Source: Christensenellaceae bacterium Phil1
GTDB taxonomy: Bacteria > Bacillota > Clostridia > Christensenellales > CAG-138
Length of the DNA: 64,000 bases
Assembly: GCA_001940855.1 (NCBI GenBank)
Contig: MSGS01000060.1
Location: forward strand, 1 to 64,000
Reading direction: 5' to 3'
In this document: in pieces, positions 1-6,377 of the stretch
Layout of the letters: each line of letters starts with the position of its first letter
Position numbering within the stretch: position 1 is the first letter of the stretch
Position numbers and translations under genes: made by a program
Notes under the pieces: generated by a model
Database searches by the model: none
The model's input: only the letters and a program-made list of their open reading frames with translations
Told to the model about the DNA's origin: nothing

Positions 1-195
1 CCTGCCGAAAATGTAGTCCAGCGACACGTCAAAGTAGTCGGCGTATTTCAGAAAAACCTCCGGGGAGGGCGTGGAATCGTCGATCTCGTACCGGGCGAGA
101 GCGGATTGGGAAGCGTCAAATTCCTTTGCCAGCTTCGCCTGCGAGAGCCTGACGCTTTCGCGCAAGCTCCTGAGCCGTTCACCGATGATTTTCAA
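1..195 (-). CDS. XRE-family helix-turn-helix regulator (C-terminus beyond window)
   Basis: The minus strand reads 65 codons from a TTG at 195 to the window edge with no stop. The start follows a strong AGGAGGTGA site. The peptide has the Cro/CI helix-turn-helix layout: LRSLRESVRLSQAKLA, then the recognition helix around ASQSALARYE, then a helix ending VSLDYIFGR. The 'DVSLDYIFG' ending is typical of the N-terminal DNA-binding domain of XRE repressors from clostridial mobile elements. It probably represses genes of the neighbouring accessory region. The effector domain, if any, lies outside the window. Family call is firm; targets are unknown. Confidence 0.85.
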   Translation of the reverse strand, partial: MKIIGERLRSLRESVRLSQAKLAKEFDASQSALARYEIDDSTPSPEVFLKYADYFDVSLDYIFGR

Positions 196-302
196 GGCTG
201 CGTCACCTCCTTTTCTGTTTCAAGTATACCCGGAAACAGAGAATATGTCAATGACGTATTCACATAACACCGCGATTCTCTGACGCGCCGCAGGCGAAGA
301 AA

Positions 303-471
303 GCTCCGCAGGAGCGCAGCCGATTTTGCAAAAATCGTTCAAAGGGGCTTGGGGACAAATTTCCCCAACAAGCGAAAAGTGGCTCCAAGCCACCTTGCTT
401 GCCAAGTGTGAAGCCGGCAGGATTCGCGCGGCGGCAAGCAGCAAAGTGGGTACCGCTTTGCCCTGCTTGCC
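303..471. other. array of five perfect stem-loops in a 480-bp gene-free stretch
   Basis: Between the XRE gene and the lipoprotein gene (196-674) no credible gene is seen. Five hairpins follow one another: GCTCC/GGAGC at 303-315, CGATTTT/AAAATCG at 321-337, TTGGGGA/TCCCCAA at 349-368, GTGGCT/AGCCAC at 379-393, and a long one with arms GGCAAGCAG 433-441 and CTGCTTGCC 463-471 plus inner CAAAG/CTTTG. Three loops are trinucleotides (GCA, GCA, CCA). I recall similar blocks in clostridial conjugative elements, but this is memory and not a search. Possible roles are a structured RNA, a single-strand replication origin, or a protein-binding array. Function unknown. Confidence 0.6.
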
Positions 472-587
472 AGTCCGTTTTCGGTTCTGCAAATCTTCCT
501 GTTTGAACATGGCTGTGGGAGGGCACATAATGCGGTGAAGTGTCGCGGCGTTCATAGAAATGTTACATATTTGAGCGGAGATGGGAA

Positions 588-617
588 TTGAAAAGCTCGC
601 ACTTTGCATGGTATAAT
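588..617 (+). promoter_or_regulatory. sigma-A-type promoter, copy 1 of a duplicated promoter
   Basis: TTGAAA at 588-593, an 18-bp spacer, and TATAAT at 612-617, about 57 bp before the lipoprotein start. It lies in a 47-bp segment (583-629) repeated with four differences at 1520-1566. Confidence 0.7.
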
Positions 618-674
618 CATATTGGATAGGTTTATTCATACACCACGCCCATCACGCACAAGGAGGTGCTTTCT

Positions 675-1502
675 GTGAAACGATATTCTGTGTTAATCGC
701 CGTTGCTGTATTTGTTTTATCATTGGCAGGCTGCACTACCGCTCCGTCGCCCGGCTCAACGGGCAAGAGCCGACCTGTTACCAACGCCGCCGATGTGCAA
801 ATCATTGGAATGATTTCTGGCGAAAAGGAATCTTCCTATCAGGTTGAAGCATTGCTACCTGCCACAGATTTATCTTCTGTCGGTCAGCCGATTGCGGAAA
901 AGCTTTCGCAGGAATGGGATGAATTCGACAGTATGACCAAAGAACAGCAGTGTACATCAAGCAAGCTATGGGGCGTTGTCGATATTCAAACCGACACATG
1001 GGATGACTGCGAAGAAGCAATCGGCTTCACCTTGTATAATCCCCTTGAAACGCTTGACTGGCTTAGTAAAACCGGATACTTTGGAATGGAGCACGTAGAT
1101 TCCAAAACACCAACAGCTCACGTTCAGGCAACCGCCAACGCATCCCAGACCGCAGACAGAAAGCTCGGTGAAGTAAGTGTTATCGCCGGATACAAGGATG
1201 GTGATGTGCGGATAACGCTGACGGAAACGGTTTCTTCAAGCACCGAATCATTTACCATAGGGAGCGTCTACACCGGGTATGCCACATACGAGCAGGACAC
1301 CGTAACGACTGGCTCCGGCATTGTCGTGTTGATTATGACCGTCAACGGAACAAACAACATCGGGTATTACAATGGGGATTATTTTGATTCCACAGCCTAC
1401 TGGGTAAAAGACAATGTGTTTTACGCGCTCCGTGTATTCGGAAATGAAACCGATAAGGCGGAAATTCAAGCCACCCTTGACAAACTCCTTGCTGAAATTT
1501 AG
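675..1502 (+). CDS. hypothetical lipoprotein
   Basis: The protein has 275 residues. I chose the GTG at 675 because AGGAGG lies 8 bp upstream; the earlier in-frame GTG at 666 overlaps that ribosome site. The N-terminus is a classic lipoprotein signal: KR, a hydrophobic stretch, then the lipobox LAGC with Cys at about residue 20, so the mature protein should be lipid-anchored outside the membrane. The rest is a soluble secreted domain I do not recognise, with a Ser/Thr-rich beta-like C-terminal half. It has its own promoter and shares that promoter sequence with the next gene, suggesting co-regulation. Codon use has fewer ATA codons than the core genes, consistent with transfer. Confidence 0.8.
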   Translation: MKRYSVLIAVAVFVLSLAGCTTAPSPGSTGKSRPVTNAADVQIIGMISGEKESSYQVEALLPATDLSSVGQPIAEKLSQEWDEFDSMTKEQQCTSSKLWGVVDIQTDTWDDCEEAIGFTLYNPLETLDWLSKTGYFGMEHVDSKTPTAHVQATANASQTADRKLGEVSVIAGYKDGDVRITLTETVSSSTESFTIGSVYTGYATYEQDTVTTGSGIVVLIMTVNGTNNIGYYNGDYFDSTAYWVKDNVFYALRVFGNETDKAEIQATLDKLLAEI

Positions 1503-1524
1503 CTGCAAGAGGTGGAGTGGGGAA

Positions 1525-1554
1525 TTGAAAAACTCGCACCTTGCATAGTACAAT
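1525..1554 (+). promoter_or_regulatory. sigma-A-type promoter, copy 2 of the duplicated promoter
   Basis: TTGAAA at 1525-1530, an 18-bp spacer, and TACAAT at 1549-1554. The surrounding 1520-1566 matches 583-629 at 43 of 47 positions, so two adjacent genes carry nearly the same promoter. Confidence 0.65.
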
Positions 1555-1642
1555 CATATTGGATAGTTATAAGTGATTTGAACAATCCTTCTGCCCGCCG
1601 ACAAAGCAAAAGCAACCGACCTGATTTTTGGAGGTGAACAGT

Positions 1643-2575
1643 ATGAAGAAAAAGAAGTTATGGATTGCGATCCTCGTGGCTTTTGTAGTGCTTGCGGCAT
1701 CTGTTGTTTATTTGAACCGGGCTGTAATTTTTCAGCGCGGCAATCCCATTCCTTATCTTACAGCGGCTGCACGGATTTCTGAAAAGAATCCCTATGTAGC
1801 GGTGGATGAAGCAAAGGGCATCTATATCTCTAAGCGTGGAGAATGCCCGGAATTGCTTGAGTATTATCAGGAAAAAGCAGGGATGGAATTTGTCGAACAG
1901 GCTGGGAGCAGCTACCTGTTTACTGATGGGAGCCGAAATGAAGTAGCCTCGTCTGAGGTTTATTGGGGGCGTTATACGGTCTGGGTGTTGCCCACTATGG
2001 AAGCTGCCGAGAACTTCGATGCTGAGCAATACGACGCGAAGCCTGTCATATATCTCTACCCGGAGAAGAAAGCTGAGGTCACTGTGAAATTGAACTATGC
2101 CGGAGAACTGACCTGCACATATCCTGCCTACAATGACGGCTGGAAGGTTTGCGCCAGTCCCGACGGCACATTGACAGACGCCGATGGGCAAACGTACAAC
2201 TACCTTTATTGGGAGGGCGTAAACAGCGTTGTTTATGATTTTTCCGAGGGCTTCTGCGTAGCCGGAAGCGACACCGCCGCTTTTCTGGAGAACACCTTGA
2301 ACCAGTTGGGACTTACCCGGAAGGAAGCAAATGAGTTTATCGTTTACTGGCTGCCGCTGATGAAAGAGAATCCTTACAATCTCATTGCATTTCAGTCCGA
2401 CAGCTATACGCAAACGGCGCAGCTATCCATTGAGCCAGCACCCGATACGCTGCTGCGGGTATTTATGGCGTGGAAACCGCTTGAGAGCGCCGTGGATATT
2501 TCTACACAGAACCTCACCGCCCCGGTGCGCACCGGCTTCACGGCAGTGGAGTGGGGCGGCTGTCAAGTTAGGTGA
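1643..2575 (+). CDS. hypothetical membrane-anchored protein with a KPVIYLYPE motif
   Basis: The protein has 310 residues. The ATG at 1643 is preceded by GGAGGTG; the upstream in-frame TTG overlaps that site and was rejected. Residues 1-25 form a Lys-rich head and one membrane segment, leaving the bulk outside the cell. The central part holds KPVIYLYPEKKAEVTVKL (about residue 139 on), then GDLT-like and TYPAYNDGW stretches and a YNYLYWEG motif. I have seen this combination in uncharacterised secreted proteins of Clostridia and archaea, but know no function. It shares its promoter sequence with the lipoprotein upstream, so the two may act together at the surface. Confidence 0.75.
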   Translation: MKKKKLWIAILVAFVVLAASVVYLNRAVIFQRGNPIPYLTAAARISEKNPYVAVDEAKGIYISKRGECPELLEYYQEKAGMEFVEQAGSSYLFTDGSRNEVASSEVYWGRYTVWVLPTMEAAENFDAEQYDAKPVIYLYPEKKAEVTVKLNYAGELTCTYPAYNDGWKVCASPDGTLTDADGQTYNYLYWEGVNSVVYDFSEGFCVAGSDTAAFLENTLNQLGLTRKEANEFIVYWLPLMKENPYNLIAFQSDSYTQTAQLSIEPAPDTLLRVFMAWKPLESAVDISTQNLTAPVRTGFTAVEWGGCQVR

Positions 2576-2621
2576 TCGTTGGAGTTAAAGAACGTCAAAC
2601 TTCATTCTCAGGGGGACTGTT

Positions 2622-2819
2622 ATGAACACAAAAACAAAGCAAGGCGGGCTTGGCATCGTATCCATCCTGACGATTGTATTCATTGTTCTGAAGCTGTCAG
2701 GCGTGATTAAGTGGCACTGGATATGGGTGCTTTCGCCAATCTGGATTTCCGCATTGACTGCCGTCATTCTTTTTGCCGGTATTCTGATTGGCGGAAGGCT
2801 GAAAAAGGGCAAGTGGTAA
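2622..2819 (+). CDS. small two-helix membrane protein
   Basis: The protein has 65 residues, with an AGGGGGA ribosome site before the ATG. Two hydrophobic segments (about residues 10-27 and 34-57) are joined by a Trp-rich turn (KWHWIWVLSPIW), and the tail is basic (GGRLKKGKW). Such proteins occur in phages and integrative elements. It could be a holin-like or accessory membrane protein, but nothing in the sequence decides this. It follows the preceding gene by 46 bp and is probably cotranscribed. The lack of homology I can name limits the call. Confidence 0.6.
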   Translation: MNTKTKQGGLGIVSILTIVFIVLKLSGVIKWHWIWVLSPIWISALTAVILFAGILIGGRLKKGKW

Positions 2820-2852
2820 ACTTAACCTGAACGAGGATATAAAATTGGTTCC

Positions 2853-3006
2853 GGCGGGCAGGCACAGTCTGTGCTTGCCCGCCTTGTCTGCCGAAAAGCG
2901 AAACGGGCGGCGGCTGTCAATGGCGCGAAGCGTTCATCTTGACCATTGATTGCCGCTGTCCGTTTTGCTATCTCTCTGGCGCTGCTCCCTCAAGAGTGCC
3001 GTTTTT
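2853..3006 (+). other. folded non-coding block ending in a terminator-like hairpin
   Basis: The stretch 2820-3293 holds no clear gene. Hairpin 1 has 15-bp arms (2853-2867 and 2869-2883) with one G-U pair. Hairpin 2 has 27-bp arms (2897-2923 and 2943-2969) with one mismatch and four G-U pairs, plus a CGC-GAA-GCG mini-loop at its tip. A third stem (GGCGCT 2978-2983 with AGTGCC 2995-3000) is followed by GTTTTT. The non-Watson-Crick pairs are G-U only if the plus strand is transcribed; on the minus strand they would be C-A. This supports a plus-strand structured RNA or a complex 3' end. Confidence 0.55.
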
Positions 3007-3146
3007 CGCTCGATTTTTCTGGCTCTTGACTTAGGGAAATTGAGGATTTTCGAACAGAAACCGCTCCGATGAAGCATTCCTTGTTGGAAACGTCCCTGTC
3101 GGCTGTATTCGGTTTTTATCGGCTCTTGACCGCGTTCCCTTAGCTG

Positions 3147-3175
3147 TTGAGGTTTAACTAAATTGCTGCTATAAT
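3147..3175 (+). promoter_or_regulatory. sigma-A-type promoter
   Basis: TTGAGG at 3147-3152, a 17-bp spacer, and TATAAT at 3170-3175. It precedes the hairpin at 3206 and the small gene at 3294. Confidence 0.6.
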
Positions 3176-3205
3176 GAATCTATAATTTCAGACACACGAC
3201 ACCAT

Positions 3206-3241
3206 GCAGACACCGCAAGCCTTGCTTGACAGCGTGTCTGC
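3206..3241 (+). promoter_or_regulatory. leader stem-loop before the small element gene
   Basis: Outer arms GCAGACAC (3206-3213) and GTGTCTGC (3234-3241), with inner arms CAAGC (3216-3220) and GCTTG (3224-3228). It begins about 25 bp after the predicted transcription start and ends 53 bp before the gene. Just downstream a 28-codon ORF (ATG 3266 to TGA 3352) overlaps the gene in another frame. A role in attenuation is possible but unproven. Confidence 0.5.
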
Positions 3242-3293
3242 TTTTCATTTCAAAAGAGAGCGATCATGCTCGGAAAGGAGAAGAAACGAATCA

Positions 3294-3485
3294 ATGTCAA
3301 CATTCAGCGGTCGGAAAAACAGTGGCATGGAGATCCCGGATTACGCCATTGAACGCATCGCCCGCTGCCTGCTGCCCATGATCCAGGCGTACTATGAAAG
3401 CGATGAAGGTCAGGCGGAACTGGCGGTGTGGAATGAGAAGAAAGACGCTGAAGACACAAGAGAACAAGACAGAAAGACGGCATGA
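3294..3485 (+). CDS. small conserved protein typical of clostridial integrative elements
   Basis: The protein has 63 residues from the ATG at 3294, or 52 from the ATG at 3327. The conserved-looking core is MEIPDYAIERIARCLLPMIQ, followed by a charged helix (YYESDEGQAELAVWNEKK). From memory, proteins beginning 'M-I-PDY-IE-LARCLLP' sit near recombinase or mobilisation genes of Tn1549-like elements; no recombinase is visible here. The 3327 start fits the family better, while AAGGAG lies 13 bp before 3294. The gene is followed at once by a strong terminator. Function unknown. Confidence 0.6.
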   Translation: MSTFSGRKNSGMEIPDYAIERIARCLLPMIQAYYESDEGQAELAVWNEKKDAEDTREQDRKTA

Positions 3486-3492
3486 AAAAGTA

Positions 3493-3520
3493 AGGGAGTG
3501 CGCTCGGCACACTCCCTTTT
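3493..3520 (+). terminator. intrinsic terminator
   Basis: AGGGAGTG (3493-3500) pairs with CACTCCCT (3510-3517), followed by TTT. It lies 8 bp after the stop of the small gene and may also serve the convergent gene at 3526. Confidence 0.8.
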
Positions 3521-3525
3521 CATAT

Positions 3526-3774
3526 TCATTTTTCGTAGGTCTGGTATTCTGTGACAGCGTTCAGATACGCCTCAACGTCGCCATTCAGAACGAGGTCTGC
3601 ATAGGCCAGCGGGTCGTTGTAGATGAGATAGCCCAGCTCCGCCCGCTGGAAGCGGTTGTCCGCCACCTCGTTCTCCACGGCGGTGCAGTCGATGGAGCAA
3701 ATGCTCCCGTCCGTGAAGCGAAGCTCCACACAGGCGGTATCCATATTGAACGCGCAGCTTATGGGCTTTTCCAT
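3526..3774 (-). CDS. small conserved clostridial protein, possibly DUF6061 family
   Basis: The protein has 82 residues, with AGGAGG before its ATG. It has an Ile/Cys-rich beta-type N-terminus (FNMDTACVELRFTDGSICSI) and a helical tail with the phrase YLIYNDPLAYADLVLNG. I associate this pattern with the DUF6061 family of short clostridial proteins, from memory only. Such genes are frequent in accessory regions of gut Firmicutes and have no assigned role. It points convergently at the preceding gene and is the last gene before ssrA. Confidence 0.65.
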   Translation of the reverse strand: MEKPISCAFNMDTACVELRFTDGSICSIDCTAVENEVADNRFQRAELGYLIYNDPLAYADLVLNGDVEAYLNAVTEYQTYEK

Positions 3775-3843
3775 GGGTATATCCTCCTGAATTTGATGTT
3801 ATTCTATCCCGAAACTAAACTTCAATGTCCTTGATAAAAACAA

Positions 3844-3885
3844 GAAATCCGAACCCATTCCCTATCGGAATCAAGTTCGGATTTC
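3844..3885 (-). terminator. ssrA terminator
   Basis: A perfect 11-bp stem (GAAATCCGAAC 3844-3854 with GTTCGGATTTC 3875-3885), followed on the minus strand by TTGTTTTTAT, immediately downstream of the tmRNA 3' end. Confidence 0.85.
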
Positions 3886-3892
3886 TCAAGTA

Positions 3893-4246
3893 TGGTGGAG
3901 CCGAGGAGAGTCGAACTCCTGTCCGAAAACCCTTCAGCAAGACTTTCTACGAGCGTAGCCGCTGATTTACAATTCCCTCGGCGGAGCCCCCGGCGGCAGG
4001 GTCGGCGCTTGCGGTAGCTTCATATATCCCGCCTGCGGCAAAGCTTACGCAGGTTGGTTCCCCACATTGATGACGCCCGTATCCTTAGGCGTGGGAACCT
4101 AAGGGCGGACGGTCACTGCTTACGCAGCGACGGGTACAAAATTAGCTTCGTCAGTTAATTTTTAATTTTCCCGCTTTTTACGAAGCGCGGGGCTTCGGCT
4201 CGCTTATCCGGCCCCCGTGATCCCCGTCGAAACCATTTACGGCCCC
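3893..4246 (-). ncRNA. ssrA: transfer-messenger RNA (tmRNA)
   Basis: The minus strand starts GGGGCCGTAAATGGTTTCGA and ends GAGTCGAACTCC-type T-loop sequence then GGCTCCACCA. GGGGCCG pairs with CGGCTCC to make the acceptor stem, and CCA is encoded. tmRNA rescues stalled ribosomes together with SmpB, encoded next door, and tags the broken protein for proteolysis. A tag frame ends ANFVPVAA then TAA (4146-4120). The resume codon is not certain: GCT at 4146 gives an 8-residue tag, while GAC at 4152 gives DEANFVPVAA. The 3' end abuts the accessory region, a common insertion point for integrative elements. Confidence 0.95.
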
Positions 4247-4281
4247 ATGATAAGTGATGTCCCCTTTTTTCAGGGGATTAT

Positions 4282-4310
4282 ATTATACTATATTTCTTCG
4301 CGTCAATCAA
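4282..4310 (-). promoter_or_regulatory. ssrA promoter
   Basis: On the minus strand, TTGATT (4310-4305), a 17-bp spacer, and TATAAT (4287-4282). It overlaps the last codons of smpB. A CCCCTGAAAAAAGGGG hairpin (4261-4276) lies in the transcribed leader before the mature 5' end. Confidence 0.7.
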
Positions 4311-4767
4311 CGCTTTTCATGCGGCGATCCATATCGCGCTTGGCGTCCCGCTCGGCCATGGCATGCCGCTTATCGTAAAGCTTTTTGCCTTTGGCCACGG
4401 CAAGCTCTACCTTCACCAACCCGTCGCGTATATAAAGGCGGGTGGGGATAAGGCTGTATCCATCCGTTTGGGAAAGGGAATTGAGCTTTCGTATCTCCCG
4501 CTTGTGCAGCAGCAGCTTTCGCGTGCGGAACGGATCCTTATTGAATATGTTGCCCTGGTCGTATGGGCTTATATGCATCCCCACCAGCAGCATTTCGCCG
4601 TTCTTCACCTGCGCATAGCTGTCCTTCAGGTTCACCTTGCCCGCGCGCACGCTTTTAACCTCGGTCCCTACCAAGGCTATGCCGCATTCATATGTGTCCT
4701 CTATAAAATAATCGTGCCTGGCGCGGCGGTTTTCCGCCACCTGCCTTGTGCCCTTGGTTATAGGCAT
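4303..4767 (-). CDS. smpB: SsrA-binding protein SmpB
   Basis: The protein has 154 residues, the usual length for SmpB. It binds the tRNA-like domain of tmRNA and brings it to stalled ribosomes. Seen: N-terminal [18 protein letters not shown], then [18 protein letters not shown] and the GMHISPY motif of the OB-fold core. The C-terminal tail ([18 protein letters not shown]) is basic, as needed to enter the mRNA channel. It follows secG and directly precedes its RNA partner, ssrA, on the same strand. Start ATG with a GGGGGTG-type site. Secure. Confidence 0.97.
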   Translation of the reverse strand: MPITKGTRQVAENRRARHDYFIEDTYECGIALVGTEVKSVRAGKVNLKDSYAQVKNGEMLLVGMHISPYDQGNIFNKDPFRTRKLLLHKREIRKLNSLSQTDGYSLIPTRLYIRDGLVKVELAVAKGKKLYDKRHAMAERDAKRDMDRRMKSVD

Positions 4768-4795
4768 GCTTCGGCACCCCCTTCATACATGGTTT

Positions 4796-4828
4796 GAAAA
4801 AGGGAACGCGCTAACATGGCGCGTCCCC
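4796..4828 (-). terminator. terminator between secG and smpB
   Basis: Stem GGGAACGCGC (4802-4811) with GCGCGTCCC (4819-4827); on the minus strand it is followed by TTTTT. It lies just after the secG stop, so smpB needs read-through or its own promoter. Confidence 0.75.
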
Positions 4829-4847
4829 GTTGCATTAGGATCGATGC

Positions 4848-5090
4848 TTATTTTACGAACATCATCGCTATGGTAAGCACGGCGATAACAATGCCCAGTA
4901 TAAGCGTGATTTTCTGCAGCTTGGCTTCCTTGCTGACCGCCTTATTGCGGGCGGTGTTGAAGGAGGCGGTATCGCTGCCGAATGCGCTGCCAAGGCCGCT
5001 GCTCTTGGTCTTTTGCATCAGTACCGAAACCACAAGCGCGGCGGAGGCGAGTATCAGCACTATGTTAAGAATTATGTGTAGAGTTCCCAT
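4848..5090 (-). CDS. secG: protein translocase subunit SecG
   Basis: The protein has 80 residues with two membrane helices (about residues 5-23 and 58-78). Between them is a loop with the SecG phrase VLMQKTKSSGLGSAFG. SecG is the small auxiliary subunit of the SecYEG export channel. It sits 31 bp downstream of rpsO behind AGGAGG, and a terminator follows. The other translocase gene here, secA, is far away at 58902. Confidence 0.95.
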   Translation of the reverse strand: MGTLHIILNIVLILASAALVVSVLMQKTKSSGLGSAFGSDTASFNTARNKAVSKEAKLQKITLILGIVIAVLTIAMMFVK

Positions 5091-5121
5091 CTTATAAACC
5101 TCCTAAGCGTCTTTGCAAAAC

Positions 5122-5379
5122 TTACTTTCTCAGGTTCAGCTCGGCAAGTATGGTGCGGTAACGCTCTATATCGGTTTCCTTGAGATAGTTGAGCAGGCCG
5201 CGGCGCTGACCAACCATCTTCAGAAGGCCGCGACGGGAGTGGTGATCCTTCTTGTGCTCCTTAAGGTGCTCGTTAAGGTGGTTGATGCGATCGGTAAGCA
5301 GAGCTATCTGTACCTCGGGTGAGCCGGTGTCGCCCTCATGAAGCTGGAATTTCGCGATGATTTCCTGTTTGGTTGCCAT
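5122..5379 (-). CDS. rpsO: 30S ribosomal protein S15
   Basis: The protein has 85 residues. S15 is an early-binding protein of the 30S platform and contacts 16S helix 22. Seen: the family signature [20 protein letters not shown], the [12 protein letters not shown] stretch and a C-terminal [11 protein letters not shown]. The correct ATG at 5379 follows AGGAGG; an upstream in-frame extension (to 5505) is part of the leader. The 86-nt leader could carry S15 autoregulation, known in other bacteria, but I could not identify a specific fold. It is followed by secG. Confidence 0.97.
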   Translation of the reverse strand: MATKQEIIAKFQLHEGDTGSPEVQIALLTDRINHLNEHLKEHKKDHHSRRGLLKMVGQRRGLLNYLKETDIERYRTILAELNLRK

Positions 5380-5465
5380 TGTTTTTATCCTCCTGATAAT
5401 TATATCGCCCAGCGCCGAGTAAAGCGTCGGAGTCGTCGCCGAACACAGCAGCCGGTTCTGAGTAA

Positions 5466-5494
5466 AGTATACCATATTTCCCACCGCATGTAAA
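5466..5494 (-). promoter_or_regulatory. rpsO promoter
   Basis: On the minus strand, TTTACA (5494-5489), a 17-bp spacer, and TATACT (5471-5466), about 87 bp before the rpsO start and just after the ribF stop. Confidence 0.7.
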
Positions 5495-5501
5495 CGGCAT
5501 A

Positions 5502-6377
5502 TCAACTATTTTTTAATATATCGCGGGCTTTTTCGCCGTCCGCCTTCATTTGCGTGGCAAGCGTATGCACGTTTGGAAAGCGTATTTCTCCGCGTATGCG
5601 CTCAATGAACTCCACCTTCAGTGTTTGGCCGTATATATCCGCGTCAAAGCCAAGCATGTGGGTCTCTATGGTGGTATGCTCGCCGTTCACGGTAGGGTTG
5701 CGGCCTATGTTGGTTACGGCAGGGTACTTTTCCCCGTCAAGCACGGCCCGCGTTGCGTACACGCCGGCCATGGGCACGGCCCTGTCCTCCCAGCCCGCTA
5801 TGTTCGCCGTTGGGTAGTCAAGCGTGCGCCCTATGCCGCGGTTGCGTATTACAGGCCCCGTAATTGAATACGGCGCGCCAAGCATCTCCCCAGCGTCCTT
5901 CACACGGCCCGCTTCAAGGCAGGCGCGTATGCGCGTGCTGGACACGGCTTCCCCTTTATACATTACCGGCGGCACTATTTCCACCGCGAAGCCGTATTTT
6001 TCGCCCAGCTTTTTGATAAGCTCCACGCTGCCTTCCCCGCGCCTGCCGAACGTATAATTGAATCCGGCAACGGCGCAGCCCATATCAAGCCGCTCAATAA
6101 GCATTTTTATGAACTGTTCTGGTTCGGTCGCTGCATATTCGGCGCTGAATTCATCCGCGCTGAGCGTGCAGCCCATGCCGCCAAGCGCAGCCATGCGCTC
6201 GGACTGCGTCATCAGCAGCGGCGGCTGCTTGCCGAAAAGCGCCATTGGATGAGCCGTGAAGGTGTATATCATCGGCTCCATATCAAGCTCCGCAGCCTTA
6301 TCTATCGCCGCGTTTATTATCGCGCGGTGGCCTATATGCACCCCGTCGAACGTGCCAAGCGCTATTGCTCTTTTCAT
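5502..6377 (-). CDS. ribF: bifunctional riboflavin kinase / FAD synthetase
   Basis: The protein has 291 residues, slightly short for the family (about 310). It converts riboflavin to FMN and then to FAD in the cytoplasm. The N-terminal nucleotidyltransferase half opens with [14 protein letters not shown], where GVHIGH is the HIGH-type motif, followed by TFTAHPM. The C-terminal kinase half has [15 protein letters not shown], which holds the PTAN motif that binds Mg-ATP. The gene overlaps truB by 4 bp (ATGA), the usual Firmicutes pair, implying translational coupling. Confidence 0.96.
   Translation of the reverse strand: MKRAIALGTFDGVHIGHRAIINAAIDKAAELDMEPMIYTFTAHPMALFGKQPPLLMTQSERMAALGGMGCTLSADEFSAEYAATEPEQFIKMLIERLDMGCAVAGFNYTFGRRGEGSVELIKKLGEKYGFAVEIVPPVMYKGEAVSSTRIRACLEAGRVKDAGEMLGAPYSITGPVIRNRGIGRTLDYPTANIAGWEDRAVPMAGVYATRAVLDGEKYPAVTNIGRNPTVNGEHTTIETHMLGFDADIYGQTLKVEFIERIRGEIRFPNVHTLATQMKADGEKARDILKNS

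Noticed and set aside
260..526. 88-residue minus-strand frame across the stem-loop block
   Set aside because: It overlaps all five hairpins, has no good ribosome site, and its composition (Cys/Phe/Arg/Ser) looks like a read-through of structured DNA. I kept the region as a folded element.
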